From Cymbidium sinense (lineage: Eukaryota; Streptophyta; Magnoliopsida; Asparagales; Orchidaceae): DNA of 64,000 bases. A program made the position numbers and the translations under genes. The notes below the pieces were generated by a model. That model made no database searches and was not told the origin of the DNA. It saw only the letters and a program-made list of their open reading frames with translations. Location: contig CM038216.1 in NCBI GenBank assembly GCA_021442155.1, positions 153,537,009 to 153,601,008 on the forward strand, written 5' to 3'. How positions within the stretch are numbered: the stretch's first letter is position 1; each line of letters starts with the position of its first letter. This document shows positions 46,601 to 57,359 of the stretch, piece by piece.

Positions 46601-47959
46601 GAACTTGAGCCATTGGTTTGCAATCAATTTGGATTAGATTTTAATTTGACCCATTTTAGCCATTTAGGTCAAATTGGTTCAACTTTGGTCATAAGGTAGG
46701 TTTGGCTCAATTGAAGGTCAAGTCATGTTCAAGTGTTGATTTTGAGTTGATATGAATCATTGGTTTCAATGGATTTGGCTTATGTTGCAATTTGGTTGGT
46801 TTATGATAATATGGATTAAAGGGTTGACTTGGTCAAAGGGTTAGATTGACTTGGTTTGACCCAATTTATGATATTTGATCAACCTAGGATGATCAACAAT
46901 CATGTCATGAAGTTTGGATTGGCTTAATTCACTTTGATTTGGATTGAATTGGATTTTAGTTTAAATAGGTCAAATTGGTTACTTTGGGTCAAGTGAGCCA
47001 ATTGGGTTTAGTTAGCTTGATTTTGGGTTGAGTTTGATTTAGTTGAGTTTATATATAGATTTGGGATTGATATAAATCTAACTGCAATTAGTTTGGGTTC
47101 ATATGAGTTTTGGTTCATTTGAAAATTTCAAGTCAAAAGAGCTAAGTTGGGTTTGACTTGGGTTGATTTTGATTTGACTTGGTGATTGTAGGTTTCATTT
47201 ATATTTGGGATGGAGATTGAAGGAATAATTGATTTGTGAGAAAATCAATTGAATTTGGTTTGAATTTAAATGACATTTGACTAAGTCTATGAAATTGGTT
47301 TAAAGGGTTTAGATTTGATTTGGATTTAGTTTTGGCTATTTGATTGTGGATTTGATTTATATTCGAGAAGATAATTGAAGGTACAATTGATTTATAAGAA
47401 AATCAATCAAGTTTAAAGGGGTTTGAAGACAAATTTGGCTAAGTCCATAGAGGCAGTTCCAAAGGGCTTAAAAGGGGATTTGATTTGATTTGATTTAGTT
47501 TGATTTAATTTTTATAATTTGAGTGTAGATTTCATTCATATTTATGAATATAATTGAAGATATGATTAATTCATGAGGAAATCAATCAAGTTTGGATTGA
47601 ATTGGATGGTGGCTAAGTTCCTTGAATCCAATCATAAAAAAGGAAGATTTGATCAAGGGCTTCAATCATTTGATTTGGATTAGGATTTGGTATTGGTATT
47701 TGGATTTGAGTTCAAATTGAATTTGAATTGGATTTAAGAAGGTGTACATGGGTTGGGTTTAAGCTATAGGGTAGGTGATTTTCCTAAGTCCCTAAGGCAT
47801 GGCTTAATCTTATGATTAACCCTTCTAAGTCTTTAGGTTTAGATTAAGTGTTCACCTAATCACTAGAAGTGTCTTATGACTAAAAAAGTTTTAGTGTCTA
47901 GAAGAATCCTAAGTCTAAGATGAGGAGATTGAGAACTCACTCCAAAAGTAAAGTCAACA
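40607..47959 (-). repeat. E1 5' LTR, about 7.4 kb
   Basis: On the minus strand it starts TGTTGACTTTACTTTTGGAG at 47959 and ends CACCACA at 40607. The same sections as in the E2 LTR are visible: a GGGTCAAATTGGGTCAA-rich part (46240-47600), a GC-richer block (45360-46240), an AT-rich middle and a complex end. The bases just outside its start are AGTGC on the plus strand, which would be its target duplication; the partner is outside the window. Short ORFs (45462-45662, 46037-46243) have no domain. Confidence 0.85.
44220..44285. mobile_element. A-rich micro-insertion with 14-bp flanking direct repeats
   Basis: TTACAATGATCTTA occurs at 44220-44233 and again at 44272-44285, around a 38-base tract of A with scattered T and one C. 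The E2 LTR at the matching place (near 34800) has no such tract. A 14-bp duplication around an A-rich body is what target-primed (LINE-type) retroposition of a bare poly(A) end would leave. Slippage or repair filler could also produce it. Confidence 0.6.
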
Positions 47960-48735
47960 AGTGCCAACATAACTAGGTGCATAATATTCATCTAAACTCA
48001 ATTGCCTATCATAAAATAAGATCAAGAATATTAATTGATGACTCAACATTTTGACTCTTGAACTAGTGCAAACTATAATTTCTTCAAGACAATAATAAAA
48101 ATATCAAATTTGTATCATCATAATTTTCAATGTTTTGGCAGCATAAATAGCAATTAATCTATAATTGAAAAATTTTAAAATTTCTTACAACATATTCTCA
48201 GCCAATTGGATTTTTCTACATTTCAAATTCACTATAAATTTATGTAATCAAGTTAAAAAAATTCACCAACTAAATTTCTAACCAAATGACAAATAAAAAA
48301 ATAAAATAGACAAAGACCCAATTAACTTCAGTAAATATGAATAAAAAAAATTTAGATTTCTTTAAACAAGTAATTGACTGATAACTTGATGATGTTAAGC
48401 ATTATTGCTTTAATTCAAAAGCACAAAAATTAACCTTCTCGATGCACTCCAACATGAATGGAAGCAACAAATGGGGAAGAATTGAAAAAGAATAAAGGAG
48501 CTTGAGGTTTGGAGAAGAAGCTCAAAGAGGTATGAAAGGAGAATGTGGGGGTTTAAAAATGAAAAAAAATAGTTTAAAGAGGACGGCAATGGCTAGCCAA
48601 TAGTGAGCCACCCCTCCAAGAAATTTGAATTGTTGTGGTGCTTTCTATATATTTCAAGAAATTACTGTGGTGCTTGCTATTGCAATAGTACTCTTAATAT
48701 AACATGTAAAGTTGGCAGGCAATCTGAATCGTAAG

Positions 48736-48765
48736 TGTCTGGTAACACCATGTTAGGAAATAGAT
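48736..48765 (-). mobile_element. Possible Copia-type LTR end and primer site remnant
   Basis: The minus strand reads CCTAACA followed at once by TGGTGTTACCAGAC. Many plant Ty1/copia LTRs end ...CCTAACA and are followed by TGGTATCAGAGC (initiator tRNA-Met primer site). Eight or so of twelve positions agree. If real, an LTR fragment extends to the right of about 48751. No coding region or second LTR is seen. Confidence 0.25.
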
Positions 48766-49659
48766 AAGACATAATTCAATTAATGAAAGAAAAAAAAAAA
48801 GATAAACACAAATAACACATCAACAAATTTTATATAAATTCACCAAATTGATCTCTACATCCTATTATCACTACTAGATTTCAATATTATTTTGACTTTG
48901 GGTTATTTATCTCTACATCCTATTTTTGAAAACATTACCAAAAAAAAAAAAATATACAAAAGCAAATTCATCATGGTCTAAAAAATAACTATTGCAGAAT
49001 GGGCATGTCTCCTAATCCAGCACTTGATGCAAGTTCCCTCTGCTGTCAATCACAAAACAACAAATGAAGGATGTAACATACACCAAACTTATCATTTACC
49101 TAATGAAAGTACACCATACTGCCTTATCACATTCCATCAAGATCACCAGCTAAATACTTCATAATATAAATACAACCCTTTTACCAGCACAAAAGCTTCC
49201 ACATGACTCATGATAATCTTGATCTATATGATCATAAAGCCAAAATTACAGCTCAAAAAAATTGACAAGTAAAAATTACGAATGCACAGGTTGAAAGGCC
49301 GAAACTTTGTAGCTTATAAAACAAAAAATAACATAAACTAAGAAGATCATCACATCATCCTTCATCTCATACACGAGTTCTCCATATAATTGGCAAATTC
49401 AAGTACTCAATAAACTCGGCTTAAATGAAGAGTTTGGTCACACCACATAGCTTAAATGAAAGAAAACTCAAAAGATCATACCTCCTTAGGGCACTACGGC
49501 TATCTTAGGGCTTCCACTACTCCGGTGAGAAGAAGAGATGGTGAGATATAATTGAAAGGGGGAAGCATCGAGGCCTCGGAGATGAAGAAGAAGAAGATGC
49601 TTCGGTTCATGAGAGTAGTGGGCAAGGGTATGCGAAAATCGCTAGACGACGGGAGGTGT

Positions 49660-49868
49660 GGTATACACTGTTTTAAAAACATAAAAAGCATATTTAATAT
49701 GTTTTTAATGTTTTTGAAAACAAAAACAAAAAACAAATTTATTTTAAAGATAGAAAAAAAAACAAAAACAAAAAATAAGAAAATAAACAAAATTTTTATT
49801 TTTTTCTATTTTTTAAAAACAAAAAATATAAAATATAAAACAAAAATTGATCCCAAACAGCCCCTAAG
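49660..49868. mobile_element. AT-rich MITE-like stretch
   Basis: A very A-rich AAAAACAAAAAC-type body ends in GATCCCAAACAGCCCCTAA. Its minus-strand form, TTAGGGGCTGTTTGG, resembles the termini of several plant miniature DNA transposons. The left side, CACTGTTTTAAAAAC, is only a poor inverted match, so the call is tentative. The ORFs on both strands here are simple-sequence artefacts. Confidence 0.25.
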
Positions 49869-50223
49869 AATAAAATGATGTCAACCTCATCCAAAAAATA
49901 AGCTCAACAGACTTATAAAAGATGTTGTAAATGGTATGTTTCTTTTGGGTTAGAAATCAAGATCATCAAAATAAACATCCAAATGCCTTTTATACAGGAT
50001 TTTAAGATTGTATTCATAAACCTTATAAATATGTCACGGGTATTCAAAAGTCTAAATGGCATCACCACTCTCAAATAAAGTTTACTTAGGGTCTGAAAAG
50101 TACTTCTTTATTCAACTCATGATCAAAATAGTAATTTGGTTAAAATAATTCCTTAAATCAACTCTAAAAAAATTATCCCTTAAATCAATCTGTCATGTCT
50201 ATCAATTACTGTATAGAAAATCC

Positions 50224-50228
50224 ATATT
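50224..50228. other. Target-site duplication of E4, left copy (ATATT)
   Basis: ATATT directly precedes the TGTTGACC start of the LTR and is repeated exactly at 63665-63669. Confidence 0.9.
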
Positions 50229-50619
50229 TGTTGACCTACATATGTGTCCTGTGAGTCATCAAAGTCAAATTGACGAACTTTGGAAGTGATTCGATCATCA
50301 ATCTGAATTTAAAATGATTAAATGACCGATTGATGACGGACTTTGTTGCATTAACATTGAAATTGATCAATATATATATCGCAAAATTAACGATCAATCA
50401 ATAAAGCTCACATATCGATGACGACGTCGATTCGAGAACTCAATAACCTTCGTGAAATTGATTGGGTTAAATAAATCAAATCTATCAAATAAGATGGTTC
50501 GCTCAATTTGGGAATCTGCATGAAAATCGAAATCAAGTGGTGGCATTTCTTTGATTATTTGTTAGACTTGAAAAAAACGATAGATAAAGCGGTTGTCATT
50601 TTATAATAATTAATCTAAT

Positions 50620-50660
<41 letters not shown>

Positions 50661-51614
50661 ACCCAAATTAAAACTACTTGAATTAATTTAAAATTAATTT
50701 AAAATTCCCAAATTACCCCCATTGCTCAACCATTCCCTCCCATTTTCAATTTTCTAAAAAATTAAAAAAAATAATAATTCAAAAAAAAAAATTTGAAAAT
50801 CACTCCCCCCATTTCCCTCAACTCTCTCCTCTTTCTCTCCCACACTTTTTTCTCTCCTGAATCTCTCTCACACATTTAAGAAAAAAAATCTCCCTTGAAA
50901 AAGGTATCTCCCTCTCCCCTTTTCAAGATTTTTCCTCAGTTTCCCATAATTTTTCCTGTTCCGGCCAATTCTGCCGGCCGAATCCACCTCTGCTGCGTGT
51001 TCCGACGCAAAGCCGTGCCTCCGACCGCGATCCCGCATCCCGCATCCCGTTTCACGCGTGACCCAAGCTGCTGCCGGCGCACCCGCACCACCAGCCCGCA
51101 GCCCGCTCCACTTCCGCGATCCTGCCTGCAGCCCGCTCCGCATTCCCGCGACTCGAACTCGCGGCCCGCTTCCGCCGTTCCACCGACCCGCGCTGTCCCG
51201 CTCACCCGCGCCCGCCAACCTGCTTCGGGCCGAAACTGTGGCCCGTGCCGCTGATCTAACCCATTCTAGCCCAAAAACTCGGCCCACTAGCATATCAGCC
51301 CACAGCCCGTCCAGCCTTCAAACTGACCCGAACCGGCCCATTATGAGCAATCCAGCCCGTTGTCTCGCCCATAACCTTTTTTTTTTTCGCCGCCATTGAG
51401 GAAGAAAATCATCGTGGATGATTCTTCCTTCGATTTTCGGCGTCGCATCTAAATTCTTCTCAATGAATTGTCGGGAAGAACAACATTATTTCTTCCTTCG
51501 ATTTTCACATCACTTACCTCATTCTCAATTGCATATCCAACCCCGTTTATTTACCTATCACTGCAGCGCGCCGCAAGATATGTTAGAACATGTGGGGAAT
51601 TTTCGGAGCCCACA
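50229..51614 (+). repeat. E4 5' LTR, 1386 bp
   Basis: It starts TGTTGACCTACATATGTGTC and ends GAGCCCACA. The first half is AT-rich. A TC-rich stretch follows (50790-50890), then a strikingly GC-rich block (about 50955-51360) full of CCCGC and GCCCG words. The ORFs on both strands of that block (50868-51399) overlap each other and mirror those in the 3' LTR; they are composition artefacts. Confidence 0.93.
50622..50653 (+). promoter_or_regulatory. (TA)n tract, candidate TATA region of E4 LTR
   Basis: Sixteen TA steps followed by a TCGATGAAACCC. The 3' LTR has the shorter ATCGATATATATTGACATG at the same place (about 62757). It is the only TATA-like sequence in the middle of the LTR upstream of the TC-rich stretch, so it may be the promoter. 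That role is inferred; the length change is simple-repeat expansion. Confidence 0.4.
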
Positions 51615-51620
51615 GATTTT

Positions 51621-51639
51621 TGGAGACTCCGCTGGGGAC
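51621..51639 (+). other. Primer-binding site of E4
   Basis: TGGAGACTCCGCTGGGGAC lies six bases (GATTTT) after the LTR end. It is the best-preserved primer site in the window and gave the template for recognising those of E1, E2 and E3. The CTTTCCATCTTTGG sequence just after it is also shared with E2. Confidence 0.88.
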
Positions 51640-52813
51640 AGGATTCTCTTTCCATCTTTGGCTAGTCTTATATGTGTTATAGTAGCAATAAAATTTTTGA
51701 AAATTTAAAATAATAAAATGGTGATTTAAGTGTGTAACAAATTCAATATGAGCCTCTATGTAGAATGAATCATCCCTTAGAGTGTATCTTTATTACACCA
51801 TTATTGGTTCTGTAGTACCACTGCATCTTGAAAGTATGGGGTGAGATAATAATTGCTAATTACTTATCCCCATCTTTCACTTTTACGAAAATGGATCTAT
51901 AAAGTATTCCTTTCACCGTTCAAGTGCGAACAACATCTTTGTAATGTCGTCATCAACCAGAGATGTCGGCTACCATCCAATTTGGTAGCTTAAATTTTTC
52001 CTATCATATGCGCTCCAAGTATCCACCCATGGTTCATTCATCCAGAGCCATCTGAAGGCCTCAAGTTATTGAAACTCCTACTAGCCATGTGTGCCAACTA
52101 GTTCAATAGCTAACTGTTATTATGGAGTTCTCCCAACAAAGAACTTTAGTTTTCAAGAGGCTAGGTCAATTTGAAGCTTCCATGACGAAAAGAATCGTCA
52201 AGGGACAAACTGTGTCTTTAATTCCTCATTAATTGCTTGTTGACTCGAACCTCGTACACGGAAAGCATGATCATGAAGCTTCCTCATGAAGCAAATTAAC
52301 AAGAGAAGAAGGAGAAATGTTGAGTGAGAGCTCAAAATCCACTTTGAACTACCTGTAACAAGCAATCGCGAGCAGTATTCCTACCAACAATAACTTTGAC
52401 AATTTAAAGTGGGTAAAGAGGAATAGCTCTATTGGCAAAATAAAATAGTCTTTCTGGAAGAACCAACCACATCAAGCTCCACCACAAAGAAAAACACAAC
52501 ACTATACGGGATACATAAATTTCTAAAAGTAGCCAAGGATAGAGACCTAATGAAAAGAAGATTTCAGAGGCCTGTGGTGATGAAAAATACCTAGGCTCCA
52601 CCAAGAAAATTGCAATCTCTTAGGTGGCAGCCCAGACGCTTCACATGGTGAGCATCGAGTGACACTTGGATCTGTCCAAGAATCCACCGAAAGGTCCCAA
52701 AAGGGTAAAGATATGGAGGCCAAGGCCCCATAATGAAACTTTGAGTAATATAAGAGGTGTAACATATAGCACATATTCAGAAATCCACCTCAAAATCAAC
52801 TCATCAGAAGTGG
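51640..52813 (+). other. E4 5' UTR, non-coding
   Basis: About 1.2 kb between the primer site and the first Gag-like reading frame. No tandem array is seen here, unlike in E1 and E2. Short minus-strand ORFs (52404-52774) have no domain. Confidence 0.6.
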
Positions 52814-53820
52814 ATGCCCAAAAGAAGGGATATCACGGATGAAAGATATGATGGCCGACACCCTAGAGAATCCTCTAGGAGATCCCATCACCGATCAGTC
52901 TCACCCTTACAAGAGAAGGTTGATGTTGATCGTGGTCCTTTAATAGAAGAGGCACTTGCTCCACACACTAAACTAGAGATCCACTGGAAACGTCGATTGA
53001 AAATTCATGTGCAGGAAGAAAATAATGAAGAAGTTTCTATGGAAATAGAAGTCGTCTATATGGTCAGAGATGTGGATGAACTCTCCGACCATCGACAATG
53101 CTAATCTGGGAATCGAGCACAATTTGACACTTATGAAGAAATTTTTCACAAAAGCAAGTAAAGGATGGATCTTCATTCTTTGCTGAAGAAGAAGAAGAAG
53201 AAGAAGAAGAAGAAGAAGAAGAAGAAGAAGAAGAAGAAGAAGAAGAAGAAGCAAAATGAGAAAGAAATCATGGGTCTCAAACCTGTCTATATGGTCAAAC
53301 CAGGAAATAATCAGCCTGGTACACGCTTTTATAATCAGCACCGTTGTATAACCTTAATAATAGTTGTCTCTAAAAATGCACAAGGAGAAGGGCAATCAAG
53401 TTCCTTTCCTGAAAATGAGCAAGGAGCATAACATCAATAAGAAATAGAAGAAGAAGAGCCTGTATTGATTGACGCCATGGCGCTAGCTAAAGAGCAAAAA
53501 AAATGCAGCGTCAAATGGAGGCTAAAGAAAAGGAGATTGCATAGCTTGGTACCAAAATGAATAATATGATGGTACAGATGAACATCATGATGGAGATGTT
53601 ACAGAAGAATATCATATTACCTGTTTTGTCTGCTAACCAACAGGTAGCTAATAATGCAACTTCTATACTACCAGCCACTGTGGTACCTCAAGCTCCTACA
53701 GCACGTGCCATGCATGAAGCGAGGGATGAAGTTAACCAAACACCTCTCCATCCAAAAATTCAAAATCAGCACAGGAACTATAACAACTGCTCAACTAGAA
53801 ATAATAATCAATGAAAAGAT
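52814..53820 (+). pseudogene. Gag N-terminal region (E4), broken
   Basis: The first plausible start is the ATG at 52814, opening MPKRRDITDERYDGRHPRES, an Arg/Ser-rich charged segment like the N-termini of Tat Gag proteins. Stops fall at 53102 and near 53159. A long Glu/Lys-type GAA tract follows. Then 53557-53814 reads as a Met/Gln-rich, probably coiled-coil segment (KMNNMMVQMNIMMEMLQKN). No known domain is present; placement before the capsid core gives the assignment. Confidence 0.65.
53185..53251 (+). repeat. (GAA)22 microsatellite in E4 gag
   Basis: About 22 uninterrupted GAA units, coding for poly-Lys, poly-Glu or poly-Arg depending on frame. It probably grew from an acidic Glu-rich stretch (a GAA codon run) in the original Gag, since the flanks also favour GAA. 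It distorts the ORFs on both strands around it. Confidence 0.95.
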
Positions 53821-53859
53821 AAAGGCATAGCCTCGAGCTAAAAGGTGAGTAAGGGTCGC

Positions 53860-54960
53860 CTTATCCAATATGACCAAGTGTCATACGAAGGTTACTCACA
53901 AATTCAATACTTTCAGTGGGCTTGGTAATCCAAAGCAACATCTGGCCCAATTTAAGGCTACTTGTGGTAACACAGGAGGGAACAATGCATTGCTTTTTTT
54001 GCCAATTCATAGCGATTTCGAATGGTATGTAGAACAAATGATTCGCTTAAAATATTTGTTGAATTAAAACTATATTTGTGAAGAGGTTCGCTAGTGCAAC
54101 CGAAAATCATTGTTGACCTTGCCTTTAAAGAGAAGGAAAGATGAGTCGATGATAAAATTCATAAATCGGTTAAACCTAAGTATGAAGTGCGAATAGTTGG
54201 AAGAAGAACATGTGATCCAATTGCTAATGGGCAATATGGATTATAAAATGACACCATTTTAGGACTTGCTTGATTGGGTAGCTAAATTCAAAAAGTTGAA
54301 TCACCTAAGTCCAAGTCTATCTGAGATAAAGCAAAGAGAAACAAACCTTCAGACTCAAGAAGAAATGAAACTCACACCGCTTCATATAGCTCAAATGGTG
54401 AAAAATGGGGGATATATAATATAAATAAAGGAAAGCAGCCAATGCATAATGATGATAAGAGTAAAAAGCCTGTTTACTCTAATCCACAGCCAAAATTGAT
54501 ATTAGGAGGTAATGACAAACCTCTAACTTTTCCAAGTGGTGGAGACGTCCTAAACAAGCGACAAGAGATGATGAGCGAGTGTGACCATCTCTTAAAGAAA
54601 GGATGAACAAAGAATATTCATTTAGAAGAGATAGTGTGACCAAAATATTTCGACAAGCTCAAAGTCGTCTACTCACCGAAATCAAAAGGCTTGAAGAAGC
54701 TGATCAAGTCAATAATCCAAACTACTGTTCTTATCATTGAATGATTAGTCACCCTATCAAAGATTGTTATATATTCAAAGATTGGTTAGAAAAGAAGTAT
54801 CAACAAGGTGAATTTACACTATCCGATAGTGTTCTAATAAACCAAAAAAGAGAGTCTACTAGAATGATTATGTCCTCTTATCATCATAACAAAGATAACA
54901 GAAGAAGGAGAAATAGTTCATCTTGAAGAATAGACAAACTAGTTTCCAAAAGAGCGTGAA
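53860..54960 (+). pseudogene. Gag capsid core and zinc-knuckle-like end (E4), broken
   Basis: The order matches E2: a VTHKFNTFSGLGNPKQHLAQ segment with FKATCGNTGGNNALLF, FEWYVEQM at about 54020, a KFINRLNLSMKCE stretch (54150-54195), and EEHVIQLLMGNM. Near the end (54720-54780) a C-S-Y-H ... SHPIKDC pattern forms a C-x2-H ... H-x4-C nucleic-acid-binding knuckle, with one stop inside it, followed by FKDWLEKKYQQGEFTLSD. At least ten stops or shifts interrupt the region. Confidence 0.88.
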
Positions 54961-55639
54961 GATGCTAAAGTAGCTAAAAGACATCCCAGTGTTAAGTGGA
55001 AATCACCACTTGAACCTATATTGGACTTAGAGAGATGCTTAAGTAAGTATTTGGGCTTCTCAGCATTGATAAGGCTACTTGTCCGCGATGTGAAGCGATC
55101 TATCGTAGCCTAATAAATCAAAGAAGCTGGCAAAGAAAAGAAGATCAAGAAGAGAACCACAACTCAAAAGATCATTAACAATCTAGAGGAGTATCATCAG
55201 CCGACAAGAAAGCCATTTAGGCTTGCAGACATCATACATAAACTTCTTATTGCTGAATCAGATGAAGAAGATAATGGTGAGTCTTGTCCGGTAGAGACAT
55301 GTCGAATCATCTACGTAATGTCAGATATTCTTCAACATCAGTTACTCCGGATAGTCAGACAAACTTGACTGACCCATCAAAATTTTTATCAAGAAAGCAA
55401 GAAGAGCCTAAGGAGTTAATGTTTGAATTATGTTTAATGACTCAACAATATAATAGATTGATGAAGATCTATGTTTTCCCGATGGAGAAGAGTCAGACTC
55501 ATCGATATCATCATGTATGAAACGTATGATGTTGAAAAGTGAGTCTAACCCTTTTGGTCAATCTTCCAGAATAAGAATGGAACTTGAAGAAACTACCTCT
55601 TTAGAAGAATCTAAATGAGATAAAGTTATTCAAGTTCAG
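54961..55639 (+). pseudogene. Gag-protease spacer (E4)
   Basis: A degenerate polyprotein segment without a known domain. Short frames, such as 55284-55520 with a SVTPDSQTNLTDPS piece, are charged and Ser/Gln-rich. The equivalent in E2 (25216-25900) is equally featureless. Confidence 0.5.
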
Positions 55640-56540
55640 TTGAGAAGTGGTAAAGTCTTACCACCTTCTTCAAAGAAGGAAAATGCAAATAAAGATAAAG
55701 GCAAGCAAATTGAAGTCAATGAAGATATTATTCCCAGAAACCCGAGGACAAAACCTAAATCAAGCGAGAAGATAGATTACAATATTCTATCACACCTGAG
55801 AAAGATCTTTGCACAAATTGAGTGTATGCAGGCTCTCTTGATGTCAAAAGACCTCCGAGAAACTTTGATACAGGCTCTCAAAGATCCAGAGAGTTATGAA
55901 GCTTACTTTGCTGAAAAATGCATGACTGAAGCACTACAAACTCAAGATCTCCCAATGATCACATTTTCTGAAGAGGATATTATGTTGGGAACAACGGATC
56001 ACAATCATCCTCTTTATGTTACTGCAGAGAGTGATGGCATCTCTATTAGCAGAATATTGATTGATTCAGGTTCTTCTATCAATCTTATGAGTCTAAAGGT
56101 ATTGAGAGGATTATCACTCGATATCCAACATCTTGGGAGAGATAAATTGATGGTTCATGGATTCAATGAAAGGTAAAACTTTGGGTTCTTTTATTCTCCT
56201 CAAGTTCAATGATTTATATAAAGCCAAGTTTCATGTAATCGATCGATATATCATTTAAAGCCCTCTTGGGCTGACCGTGGCTACATGAGTATGGCATGGT
56301 CCCATCAATTATGCATCAATGTATGAAGTATCTAAAAGATAGAGAAAAATTCAAAATTCCTGGTAACCTACAACCATTCTCCGTCAATGAAGCAAAAATC
56401 TATGAAGATGCAAAGTACTTCATCCTCAAAGAGCCTAAGCTAATAAAGCCTCTTGAAGTGGTAGAATCCACTTCAGGAACTAAAGAACTATTTCACAAAA
56501 TAAAAGGGCAGAAGCAACGAGGAAGAAAGAAAAAATGCTG
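55640..56540 (+). pseudogene. Aspartic protease region (E4), nearly open
   Basis: The first 178 codons (55640-56176) are open, the longest coding remnant in the window. Residues 1-40 are Lys-rich. KIDYNILSHLRKIFAQIECM follows (about 44-63), then ITFSEEDIMLGTTDHNHPLY (107-126) and the active site D-S-G-S at residues 142-145. RDKLMVHGFNE precedes the stop. After a frameshift, 56296-56541 resumes with VPSIMHQCMKYLKDREKF and PFSVNEAKIYEDAKYF, the conserved tail seen in E2. The catalytic D-S-G is intact here, unlike in E2, but the second protease half is shifted and damaged. Confidence 0.92.
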
Positions 56541-57359
56541 ACTCTTCCTAAAACACTTAATTTTGTACCTAAATTAAGAAAATCAGTTCCTCATTTGGGG
56601 AGTGACACAGAAGAAGAAAAAGATATTCCTGTCAAACTGAAGAAAACTTATAAACTCTCAAGAAAAGTAAAGTATGAAATAAATGATTCTGATTTAGACT
56701 ATGACTTTGAATCTACTTATGAAAATAGAGTCCAAATGGCTACATCAAGAAGGATAGCTTACTTGGCAGAGTTAGGTGACTCACTCAAAATTATACCCAT
56801 CTCTCAATTGTGCTTCAAAGAAATCACTCCACTAGAGGTTTATGATATTGAAGAGTTGGTAACATTCTATGTGTCACCGTTGAGTGAAAGTGGCAGAACA
56901 TGAACTCTATTTTACAAATCTGAAGAGTCTCAGCCTCAAGATTTTGAACAGCCTACTCAACACGAAAACTCTGATGAGATAGTGCCAACAAGAATACCGA
57001 TATATTATCCACAAAAGTTGCGAAGAATGATGCATAAGCTTGGAGTTCATATTGAAACAACTAAACATAAGACTCAAATCTTTAACAAGATGTGGAGCCA
57101 AAGAAGTCCTCAAGTATCACGAATAAGTGATAAGTTTATCACTAAAGGTCTGGGGTTCATCCGCAAACCTCATCAAGATAGAACTTGTTATAATATAATA
57201 GAAGCTAATATCGAGAGTCTTAGTGATGAAGAAGATGATTCCTATGAAATTCTTCTTAAAATGATGAAGAAGTAGTTAAGCACACGAAGAACTTGAAGAT
57301 GGTCAAATACTACAATGGATGAACTTAAAGAAGTCAACCTAAGGCGAGGATGATCCCGC
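56541..57359 (+). pseudogene. Protease-RT linker (E4)
   Basis: Two open stretches (56535-56903 and 56982-57275) encode a charged linker: LGSDTEEEKDIPVKLKKTYK; VQMATSRRIAYLAELGD; KTRTCYNIIEANIE-type residues; SLSDEEDDSYEILLKMMKK. No enzyme domain. It is typical of the variable segment between protease and RT in this branch. Confidence 0.65.

Larger units (their letters stand above)
38754..47959 (-). mobile_element. E1 Tat-like element, 5' end only (LTR, PBS, 5' UTR)
   Basis: A full-length LTR (40607-47959), a primer site (40581-40599) and a 5' UTR repeat array lie in the normal 5' to 3' order on the minus strand. They then stop at the precise start of E2's LTR. The rest of E1 should resume left of the window beyond E2's 3' LTR if E2 inserted into it. 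An alternative is a tandem structure with three LTRs formed by unequal recombination. The E1 and E2 LTRs differ by roughly one base in six in the stretch I compared, so they are not a pair made by one insertion. Confidence 0.75.
47960..50223. other. Flanking region between E1 and E4, no gene recognised
   Basis: About 2.3 kb not homologous to the LTR elements. It has short AT-rich stretches, A-runs and a few purine-rich patches (48450-48620, 49540-49650). The ATG at 49552 opens a 108-codon frame whose second half is Lys/Asn-rich simple sequence, so I do not regard it as a gene. Two weak transposon-border candidates are listed separately. Confidence 0.5.

Noticed and set aside
49552..49878. 108-codon ORF starting with a basic segment
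   Set aside because: The second half is A-rich simple sequence and there is no recognisable domain or gene context.
50868..51399. Overlapping ORFs of 89-141 codons on both strands, Pro/Arg/Ala-rich
   Set aside because: They lie in the GC-rich block of an LTR, overlap in several frames and recur in the other LTR (62861-63535). Low stop density comes from base composition.
52973..53341. Minus-strand ORF with a long poly-Leu stretch looking like a membrane segment
   Set aside because: The Leu run is the reverse complement of the (GAA)22 repeat, read as CTT/TTC triplets.
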